From: an uncultured Synergistales bacterium
Lineage (GTDB): Bacteria; Synergistota; Synergistia; Synergistales; Aminobacteriaceae
Reading direction: 5' to 3'
DNA: 5,822 bases
NCBI GenBank assembly: GCA_905234205.1
Contig: CAJOGG010000097.1
Span: forward strand, 1 to 5,822
This document shows, one piece after another, positions 1 to 5,123 of this stretch. The notes under the pieces are model-generated. The model did not search any database. It worked only from the letters and a program-made list of their open reading frames with translations, and was not told the DNA's origin. A program made the translations under genes and the position numbers. Positions within the stretch are counted from its first letter, which is position 1; each line of letters opens with the position of its first letter.

Positions 1-537
1 GGCCATGTTAATTTCTCGTTCGTCGTGAGCTTCAACAAGTGCAGATAATCCCAACGAGTCACACAAAGCTATGTAATCTTGTAATTTAGCCTCGTCAAGA
101 ATTGAGCATATAAGCAACACCGACGACGCCCCCAACAATTTAGCCTCATAGATCATGTAATCGTCAACCGTGAAATCTTTTCGCAAGCATGGAATTTTTA
201 CAGTCGCAGCAATTTCTTTGAGATATTCATCACGACCAAGAAACCATTTAGGCTCAGTCAACACGGAAATACAATCAGCCCCGGCACGTTCATATTCTCT
301 TGCTATCTCTAAATACGGGAAATCAGGAGCAATTAATCCCTTTGAAGGAGACGCCTTCTTGCATTCACAAATAAATGAAAGTCCCGGTTTACGTAAAGCA
401 TTCTCAAATTCAAACGCGCCTTTCTGAATCGCTCCTGCCTCACGTTTTGGAGCCTTAAGAGAAATTTTTTGCTTGGCCAAGTTCACACGTTCACGGGCAT
501 GATATGCAAGTTGCTCTAATATATTTTTCTCACTCAT
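1..537 (-). CDS. trpC: Indole-3-glycerol phosphate synthase, N-terminal 179 residues (3' end outside window)
   Basis: This cytoplasmic TIM-barrel enzyme closes the indole ring of 1-(2-carboxyphenylamino)-1-deoxyribulose 5-phosphate, giving indole-3-glycerol phosphate in tryptophan synthesis. The visible part contains the family signature [13 protein letters not shown] at residues 56-68. E58 and K60 correspond to the conserved active-site Glu and Lys. CLRKDF follows at 117-122, with K120 in the position of the general-acid lysine, and LVEAH at 167-171, with E169 matching the next catalytic glutamate. The frame is open to the window edge, so roughly the last 80 residues, with the remaining Asn and Glu-Ser active-site positions, are not seen. 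The ATG lies inside the end of trpD (ATGAGTGA, 8-base overlap) and has no good ribosome binding site of its own, which suggests translational coupling. No fusion to trpF is visible, but the C-terminus cannot be judged. Confidence 0.95.
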   Translation of the reverse strand, partial: MSEKNILEQLAYHARERVNLAKQKISLKAPKREAGAIQKGAFEFENALRKPGLSFICECKKASPSKGLIAPDFPYLEIAREYERAGADCISVLTEPKWFLGRDEYLKEIAATVKIPCLRKDFTVDDYMIYEAKLLGASSVLLICSILDEAKLQDYIALCDSLGLSALVEAHDEREINMA

Positions 538-1546
538 TGCTGACTTTGATTAACTTGTTGAGAGTCTCAAGAGCCTTTCCTGATTTTATGATTTCGTCGG
601 CGAGTTTGATTCCGTCCTTCATGCTTTGAGCTTTTCCGGCAATGTAGAGTGATGCGCCCGCGTTCATCAAGACAGCGTTATATTTGTGGCCGCGTTCTCC
701 GTTGAGGATTGCACGAGTGATTTTAGCGTTATCTTCAGGAGTGCCACCTTTGAGGTCAGATTTATTGCAACGTTCGAAGCCAAATTGTTCCGGGGTGATC
801 GTGTAGGACTTGAACCAGCCGTCACGAATCTCGCAAATTCTTGTTGGACAGCTTACGGAAATTTCATCAAGCTTATCTTGACCATAGACGACCATTCCGC
901 GCTTTATGCCTAAAGTAACGAGGACTTGTGCTAAAGGTTCAACGAGATAATCATCATAGACGCCGAGTAATTGCATTGAAGGGGTGCCGGGATTTGTGAG
1001 AGGGCCAAGGATATTGAAGACTGTACGGAAGCCAAGCTCTTTACGAATTGCGCCGACGTATTTCATTGACGAGTGATATTTTTGAGCGAAGAAGAAGCAC
1101 ATTCCGACCTTGTTAAGAAGCTCAACGCATTTTTCCGGGGATTGATTGATGTTCACGCCCAACGCCTCAAGGCAATCAGCAGTCCCACATAATGAAGAGG
1201 CCGCCCTATTTCCATGCTTAGCAACTTTGACTCCACCAGCCGCCGCAACTAATGCTGAGGTCGTAGAGATATTAAAGCTCTGTGCATTGTCGCCACCAGT
1301 CCCGACGATCTCGAAAATTTCCATGCCAGTATCAACTCGTGTAGCGTGTTCTCTCATGGCCGCCGCCGCTCCTGCTATCTCGTCAGTTGTTTCAGCTTTT
1401 GCACTCTTCGTTGACATTGCCGCAAGAAACGCAGCGTTCTGTGTGGGAGTTGTTTCGCCGTTCATGATCTCATTCATGACTGTATAAGACTCGTCGTAAG
1501 TGAGATCGCCTTTGTTGACGAGTTTAACTATTGCTTCCTTTATCAT
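530..1546 (-). CDS. trpD: Anthranilate phosphoribosyltransferase
   Basis: This enzyme transfers the phosphoribosyl group of PRPP to anthranilate, giving phosphoribosyl-anthranilate, the second step from chorismate to tryptophan. The 338 residues match the usual stand-alone TrpD length, so there is no fused TrpG glutaminase domain. After the small N-terminal helical domain come the PRPP-binding loop GTGGD (82-86), NIST (92-95), KHGNR (110-114) and the SS pair at 117-118. [10 protein letters not shown] (121-130) and [14 protein letters not shown] (174-187) are also family-typical. DKLDEIS (224-230) supplies the Asp-Glu pair (D227, E228) that binds metal in characterised homologues. The ATG is preceded by AAAGGTGG (1556-1563) about nine bases upstream, a good ribosome binding site that supports this start. 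A 76-base gap separates it from the pseudouridine synthase upstream, and it overlaps trpC downstream by 8 bases. No trp leader peptide or attenuator is recognisable in the gap. Confidence 0.97.
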   Translation of the reverse strand: MIKEAIVKLVNKGDLTYDESYTVMNEIMNGETTPTQNAAFLAAMSTKSAKAETTDEIAGAAAAMREHATRVDTGMEIFEIVGTGGDNAQSFNISTTSALVAAAGGVKVAKHGNRAASSLCGTADCLEALGVNINQSPEKCVELLNKVGMCFFFAQKYHSSMKYVGAIRKELGFRTVFNILGPLTNPGTPSMQLLGVYDDYLVEPLAQVLVTLGIKRGMVVYGQDKLDEISVSCPTRICEIRDGWFKSYTITPEQFGFERCNKSDLKGGTPEDNAKITRAILNGERGHKYNAVLMNAGASLYIAGKAQSMKDGIKLADEIIKSGKALETLNKLIKVSNE

Positions 1547-1555
1547 AAAAATTAA

Positions 1556-1563
1556 CCACCTTT
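1556..1563 (-). promoter_or_regulatory. Ribosome binding site of trpD
   Basis: On the minus strand this reads AAAGGTGG, nine bases before the trpD ATG. It is the clearest signal in the 76-base gap between the pseudouridine synthase gene and trpD. The rest of the gap shows no convincing promoter, terminator or T-box-like structure, so trpD may be read through from upstream. Confidence 0.7.
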
Positions 1564-1622
1564 ACACTTCCAAAAATTGCAATGAATTTTACGGGAAATG
1601 TTTCAGGCGGTTAAGTGCGATA

Positions 1623-2513
1623 TTATTTCATTTCTGCAATATATTTTGTGAATGCTTCCGGGATAAATTGCCTGAACGATAATTGTTGGTCGGTCATTGG
1701 GTGCATAAAAGCAAGCTTCCACGAATGCAAGAGTACCCGCCCTATGTTATTATCCTTTGCCCCATAAGCTGTATCGCCAACCAACGGACAACCTAACGCC
1801 GAAAAGTGTACGCGTATTTGATGAGTCCTGCCGGTGTATAGTTTGAAATTCACTAGCGAAATATCATTACGAGTCCACAAAACTTTATAGCCCGTCAATG
1901 AAGGCTTGCCGCCCGCTACGATTGCTTGGTGATAATAATCGTCAGGATCATGATCAATTGGCCCTGAAATTATCGCTTCGGACTTTTTAGGACGACCATG
2001 AGCAAGAGCTATATACTGCTTGTCAATCTCACGATACGTAAACATTCTTTGAAGACGCCCCATAGTTTTTGGATCACGAGCAACCATCATAAGCCCTGAA
2101 GTCCCGCCGTCAAGTCTGTGAACTATTCCAGGTCGCAACCAACCTCCAGGCATTCGCGCAATCTCCGGGTAACGATATATGAGTCCATTCACGAGCGTGT
2201 TGTGCCAATTTCCGGGCCCAGGATGCACGACTACCCCCGCAGGTTTATTTATGACGAGCAAATATTCATCTTCATAGACGACTTCAAAGTCAACCGGCTC
2301 ACCCTCAATGCTTCTCATGTTGCAGGATTCAGGGAACTCAACGTAAAATTTTTGTCCCTTCACAACTTTCATGGAAGGCTTTATGCGTTTTTCAGCCCTA
2401 ATGTTGTCGTTTACGATTAAATCCTGTGCGCGTTTACGAGATACTTCGAGCTTCTCTGCCAGAAATAAATCGAGTCTATCGTAATCAGCTTCAGCCGCTA
2501 TAATCTCTATCAT
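1623..2513 (-). CDS. rluD: RluA/RluD-family pseudouridine synthase with S4 domain
   Basis: This protein isomerises specific uridines to pseudouridine in structured RNA. The best-known relative, RluD, acts on helix 69 of 23S rRNA. An N-terminal S4 RNA-binding domain (about residues 12-60) is followed by the catalytic domain, which starts at YLLVINKPAGVVVHPG (84-99). The catalytic motif GIVHRLDGGTSGL spans 129-141, with D135 as the nucleophilic aspartate. TGRTHQIRVH (227-236) and GDTAYG (246-251) are further family motifs. Its 296 residues are slightly shorter than E. coli RluD (326). The textbook HRLDKDTSG reads HRLDGGTSG here, a change outside the catalytic residues. The ATG overlaps the stop of the ATPase gene (ATGA), with GAGGT nine bases upstream, so the two are probably co-translated. 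Family membership is secure; assignment to RluD rather than another large-subunit or mixed-specificity member is inferred from the domain layout. Confidence 0.88.
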   Translation of the reverse strand: MIEIIAAEADYDRLDLFLAEKLEVSRKRAQDLIVNDNIRAEKRIKPSMKVVKGQKFYVEFPESCNMRSIEGEPVDFEVVYEDEYLLVINKPAGVVVHPGPGNWHNTLVNGLIYRYPEIARMPGGWLRPGIVHRLDGGTSGLMMVARDPKTMGRLQRMFTYREIDKQYIALAHGRPKKSEAIISGPIDHDPDDYYHQAIVAGGKPSLTGYKVLWTRNDISLVNFKLYTGRTHQIRVHFSALGCPLVGDTAYGAKDNNIGRVLLHSWKLAFMHPMTDQQLSFRQFIPEAFTKYIAEMK

Positions 2514-4606
2514 TTATTGAATACCTCAAAGGCTTTGTCAAAATCTATGAACCTCAAGCAGAAATTCTCCGAGTCACGTTTAAGAGCTTCCATTGACGCA
2601 CGACGACATAATAACGCTATATCGCCACCAGTGAAATTTTCCGTCTTGGCCGCCAATTCCGAAATGTCAACGCTTTCATCAAGGGGCTTGTTGTGTAATT
2701 GAATCCTGAAAATCTCCTCGCGGGTCTTCTCGTCAGGTATGGGCAACTCGAATTTCAGATCAAACACTCCTGGAACAAGCAAAGATTTATCAAGCAGATC
2801 AATTCTATTTGTCGTGCCAAGAACTGTAACGCCGTTAAGCTCCTCAATGCCTCGTAACTCCGCCATAAATTGCCCCGTGAGTCTGCTCTCCGTTGACGCA
2901 AACGCAGAACCAGAACTATTAGCGCGCTCCGGGAATAACGCTTCGATCTCGTCAAAGTAAATTATCGATGGCGCGGCCTGTTTTGCAACTCTGAACACGT
3001 CCTTCAAAGCTCGTTCCGACTCTCCCAAGTATCGCGACAAAATATTTGCGCTCTGTACGCTGATGAAGTTCACACCGCTTTCATGGGCTAGAGCTTTCGC
3101 CAAAAGAGTCTTTCCAGTCCCTGAAGGTCCGTATAATAAAATTCCGCGCGTTGGCTGAATGTTGTAACGTTCAAAAATTTCCGCGTGCTTTAATGGCCAA
3201 GTTACAGCGTTGATTAATTCGTCCTTGATATTTTGTAAGCCGCCAACGTCATTCCAAGTTACGTCGGGAATCTCAACGAACACTTCACGAGTAGCAGAAG
3301 GCTCAGTCTCCAACAAAGCGTTCATAAAGTGTTTCATGCCGACTTCAAGTTTAGCGACTTTCTCGTACGGGATCTCTTGGTTCTGGAAATTCACGTAAGG
3401 CAAAATATCACGTACACATGACATAGCCGCCTCCTTGGCCAAGGCTTCTAAATCAGCTCCGACAAATCCGTGCGATAAATCTGCAACTCTCTTTAAGTCA
3501 ACGTCTTCAGCTAAAGGCATTCCGCGAGTGTGAATCTTGAGAATCTCAAGGCGTCCTTTACGATCAGGGATTGGAATAGAGATTTCACGATCGAATCTCC
3601 CTGGCCTCCTCAAAGCTGGATCAAGGGCATTAGGAATATTAGTAGCTCCGATTACGATCAACTGCCCACGAGATTTCAGGCCGTCCATTAGCGCCAATAA
3701 CTGCGCAACTACACGACGCTCAACTTGTTTTTCCCCGCCCATGTCCTCACGTTTCGGGGCTATTGCGTCAATCTCATCAATAAATATTATCGAGGGTGCA
3801 CGGTCTTGAGCTTCCTCAAAGATTTTGCGCAAACGTTCTTCACTCTCACCGTAAAACTTGCCTATGATCTCCGGGCCTGATATGTGAGTAAACCATGCGT
3901 CAGTCTCATTAGCAACTGCACGAGCTATTACTGTCTTACCAGTTCCAGGAGGGCCATAAAGCAACACGCCGCGCGGAGGCTGAATCCCTAAACGCTCGAA
4001 TATCTGCGGAAAACGTAGAGGCAACTCGATCATTTCACGAACTTTGCGAATCTGTGAGCTTAACCCGCCTATATCCTCGTAAGAAATTTTGTGAACGTGA
4101 TTAACTTCCAGAGGCTTGAGAATGTTTAAGTAAGTGGATTTGTTAATTATGACAGTGCCTTCAGGAGTCGTAGCTGTAACGCTGAAATCACAGACACGAG
4201 TCCCGAAGAAGTTCACGCGAATTCTATCGCCTGCCCGTAATGCTTGGCCTTCCAACATTGAGAGTATATAGCTGTTATCTTTCTCACGTTCAGTTAATTT
4301 GACGTCGCCCAATGGTTGTAACGTCGCACTGCCCGCAAAATGATACGCTATTGGGGTCTCAAGACTAATAGTTTCGTCAAGTGAAGTCCCGGCGTTCTCA
4401 CGAATTAGGCCATCAATCTGAATCACCTCACGCCCAACTTCTCTATCGCCTGTCCTGATTCTTGCGGGAGTAGTTTTTTTGCCTGTTATCTCGACTAAAT
4501 CGCCATCGCTGAGATTTAATTCTGCCATGTCGTCAGGGTGTATACGTGCAAAACCTTTCATCGCGTCCCCTGAATAAGCTTCCTGAACCTTAAATCGTTT
4601 TATCAT
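2510..4606 (-). CDS. Cdc48/VAT-like double-ring AAA+ ATPase with degenerate D2 arginine fingers
   Basis: The layout matches archaeal VAT and eukaryotic Cdc48/p97, hexameric unfoldases that thread proteins through a central pore. An N-terminal substrate-binding region (about 1-170; double-psi barrel then a second lobe) precedes two AAA+ modules. D1 has Walker A GPPGTGKT (218-225), pore loop KFYGES (250-255), Walker B IIFIDE (273-278), sensor-1 N323 and arginine fingers R334 and R337 in RRPGRFD. D2 has Walker A GPSGTGKT (493-500), pore-loop Y526, Walker B IIYFDE (548-553) and sensor-1 N600. The matching D2 segment reads LLVPGVFD (609-616), so both finger positions are valine (V611, V614). At 698 residues it is shorter than p97 (806) and has no long C-terminal tail. 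The start is supported by Cdc48-like similarity beginning at RFKVQEA (residues 4-10), although GGGAAGGGA lies rather far upstream (about 15 bases). Substrates and bacterial role are unknown. The stop overlaps the downstream pseudouridine synthase start. Confidence 0.93.
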   Translation of the reverse strand: MIKRFKVQEAYSGDAMKGFARIHPDDMAELNLSDGDLVEITGKKTTPARIRTGDREVGREVIQIDGLIRENAGTSLDETISLETPIAYHFAGSATLQPLGDVKLTEREKDNSYILSMLEGQALRAGDRIRVNFFGTRVCDFSVTATTPEGTVIINKSTYLNILKPLEVNHVHKISYEDIGGLSSQIRKVREMIELPLRFPQIFERLGIQPPRGVLLYGPPGTGKTVIARAVANETDAWFTHISGPEIIGKFYGESEERLRKIFEEAQDRAPSIIFIDEIDAIAPKREDMGGEKQVERRVVAQLLALMDGLKSRGQLIVIGATNIPNALDPALRRPGRFDREISIPIPDRKGRLEILKIHTRGMPLAEDVDLKRVADLSHGFVGADLEALAKEAAMSCVRDILPYVNFQNQEIPYEKVAKLEVGMKHFMNALLETEPSATREVFVEIPDVTWNDVGGLQNIKDELINAVTWPLKHAEIFERYNIQPTRGILLYGPSGTGKTLLAKALAHESGVNFISVQSANILSRYLGESERALKDVFRVAKQAAPSIIYFDEIEALFPERANSSGSAFASTESRLTGQFMAELRGIEELNGVTVLGTTNRIDLLDKSLLVPGVFDLKFELPIPDEKTREEIFRIQLHNKPLDESVDISELAAKTENFTGGDIALLCRRASMEALKRDSENFCLRFIDFDKAFEVFNK

Positions 4607-4641
4607 ACTCGTAATTGATTGTCCCTTCCCAAATCTTAACG

Positions 4642-4650
4642 TGTTATAAT
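4642..4650 (+). promoter_or_regulatory. Extended -10 promoter element pointing rightward
   Basis: The plus strand reads TGTTATAAT, a perfect extended -10 (TGn followed by TATAAT), with expected initiation near 4657. The -35 region is weak, but extended -10 promoters can dispense with it. No plus-strand gene is recognisable downstream, so any transcript would be noncoding and antisense to the small ORF at 4753-4857. It overlaps the possible minus-strand -10 and could simply be its AT-rich mirror image. Confidence 0.4.
4643..4648 (-). promoter_or_regulatory. Possible -10 element for the ATPase operon
   Basis: The minus strand reads TATAAC (5 of 6 consensus) here, which would start a transcript near 4636 with a leader of about 30 bases before the ATPase ATG. 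It lies after the terminator-like hairpin at 4678-4726, where a separate promoter would be needed. No good -35 hexamer is visible at 16-18 bases, so this is tentative. Confidence 0.3.
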
Positions 4651-4677
4651 TGAGAAAGTCCGGGAGAGCTACGGACG

Positions 4678-4726
4678 AAATAATGTGGCTGTCAGTCGAG
4701 GCCGTTTACCTCAACTAACAAACCAC
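4678..4726 (-). terminator. 17-bp hairpin with U-rich tail, terminator-like
   Basis: In minus-strand RNA, bases 4726 down to 4709 pair with 4701 down to 4685. This gives 17 base pairs with one bulged U, three G-U wobbles and a seven-base loop (4702-4708). The wobbles become A-C mismatches on the plus strand, so the structure favours minus-strand RNA. It is followed by AUUAUUU (4684-4678), a broken U tract. It sits 26 bases after the stop of the small ORF and before the ATPase promoter region, which fits an intrinsic terminator or attenuator. The imperfect U tract lowers certainty about termination, not about the hairpin. Confidence 0.55.
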
Positions 4727-4752
4727 TTCGAAAGTTAAGTTACGCGACCAAA

Positions 4753-4857
4753 TTAGTCTTTTATTGAGCGGATAAACTCCGTCAAAGCTCTGACATCTTC
4801 AGCAAAGTATTTGAGTACTAACGCCAAAGTTCGGAGCAAATCAACGAGGGTCTTCAC
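4753..4857 (-). CDS. Small uncharacterised protein, 34 residues, amphipathic helix
   Basis: I do not recognise this ORF. It starts at GTG and encodes MKTLVDLLRTLALVLK followed by an equally helical second half ending SIKD. Hydrophobic residues fall at 4, 8, 11, 15, 18, 22, 25, 29 and 32, an unbroken 4-3 spacing that predicts one continuous amphipathic helix or coiled-coil strand. Charged residues (K, R, D, E) occupy the other faces, and there is no signal peptide or classical membrane helix. AGGGGTGAG lies at the right distance upstream of GTG, which supports this start over the longer frame opening at 4956, where no ribosome binding site is seen. A leader hairpin precedes it and a terminator-like hairpin follows, suggesting an independent transcription unit. 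It could be a type I toxin-like peptide, a regulatory leader peptide for the ATPase operon or a small adaptor; none is demonstrated. A chance ORF remains possible. Confidence 0.45.
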   Translation of the reverse strand: MKTLVDLLRTLALVLKYFAEDVRALTEFIRSIKD

Positions 4858-4861
4858 GACT

Positions 4862-4870
4862 CTCACCCCT
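4862..4870 (-). promoter_or_regulatory. Ribosome binding site of the 34-residue ORF
   Basis: The minus strand reads AGGGGTGAG, complementary to the 16S rRNA 3' end through much of its length, with about six bases between the core and the GTG start at 4857. It lies just after the GC-rich leader hairpin (4876-4918). This site decides the start at 4857 rather than at the upstream in-frame GTG. Confidence 0.55.
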
Positions 4871-4875
4871 TTCTG

Positions 4876-4918
4876 GCGGGGGAAGATCAAGAATAATTCT
4901 TCGGCGACAACCCCCCGC
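4876..4918 (-). other. Leader hairpin with GC clamp, upstream of the small ORF
   Basis: GCGGGGG (4876-4882) and CCCCCGC (4912-4918) form a 7-bp GC-only clamp. Inside it, AAGAAT (4889-4894) and ATTCTT (4896-4901) form a second stem across an internal loop. The pairing is equally good on either strand. In the minus transcript it lies in the 5' leader, ending five bases before the ribosome binding site, where it could modulate translation or mRNA stability. Read on the plus strand it is followed only by a short CTTT, a poor terminator. Confidence 0.5.
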
Positions 4919-4976
4919 TTTGAATTGCCGGAGGCTCTCCTAGTAACGTGAGACACAATATCACGAACTGCCGCTT

Positions 4977-5005
4977 ATTCTATCACAGCTTATATCAACA
5001 ACTAA
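4977..5005 (-). promoter_or_regulatory. Candidate promoter of the small-peptide unit
   Basis: On the minus strand a -10-like TAGAAT (4977-4982, 5 of 6 consensus) is spaced 17 bases from TTAGTT (5000-5005), a poor -35. Predicted initiation is near 4970, giving a leader of about 110 bases before the 34-codon ORF. It follows the terminator of the upstream gene, where a new promoter would be expected. Confidence 0.35.
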
Positions 5006-5025
5006 TTACCTCGTCTTAACATGCG

Positions 5026-5037
5026 TATGCTAGCATA
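5026..5037. repeat. Perfect 12-bp palindrome
   Basis: TATGCTAGCATA is its own reverse complement. It abuts the terminator's T tract. ATGC also occurs just beside it (ATGCGTATGC), giving a small cluster of related half-sites. It could be a dimeric regulator site or chance. Confidence 0.3.
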
Positions 5038-5075
5038 AAAAACATCCTCCTGCTCACTTTCGAACAGAAGGACGT
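5037..5075 (-). terminator. Intrinsic terminator of the Synerg-CTERM gene
   Basis: In minus-strand RNA, 5075-5062 pairs with 5055-5042 as an unbroken 14-bp stem with a six-base loop, followed by a run of Us (5042-5037). Three pairs are G-U on this strand and would be A-C mismatches on the other, so the terminator is directional and serves the gene ending at 5124, 48 bases upstream. Confidence 0.88.
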
Positions 5076-5123
5076 TTGCTTATCTGCGTGTTATGTTTGC
5101 GTGTTTATTGATCTGTGTGTGTA

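Noticed and set aside
1146..1487. Plus-strand open frame of 113 codons opposite trpD
   Set aside because: It lies wholly antisense to a clearly conserved gene and shows no protein family features.
1565..1590. AT-only inverted repeat (AAAATT/AATTTT) before trpD, considered as a terminator
   Set aside because: A six-pair stem of A-T pairs only, with no proper U tract after it, is too weak to call.
4702..4712. CCGTTTACCTC resembles part of the SRP RNA loop
   Set aside because: The adjoining GGTCAGG and GGAAGGAAGCAGCC elements of SRP RNA are absent; the bases are the loop and arm of a different hairpin.
4753..4956. The 67-codon version of the small minus-strand ORF starting at GTG 4956
   Set aside because: There is no ribosome binding site upstream of 4956, and its first 33 codons run through the GC-clamped hairpin and the ribosome binding site of the shorter ORF. 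The start at 4857 is better supported.
4652..4995. GAAAGTCCGGG resembles the conserved core of bacterial RNase P RNA, and CACAGCTTATA lies about 340 bases downstream
   Set aside because: The -10 element sits immediately before the first motif, leaving no room for the 5' helices. The second motif lacks the conserved ACAGAA and GG bases, and the other conserved regions are missing.
5086..5118. GCGTGTT direct repeat and a GTGTGTGT run after the Synerg-CTERM gene
   Set aside because: Only two short copies and a brief dinucleotide run; too small to suggest a functional repeat.
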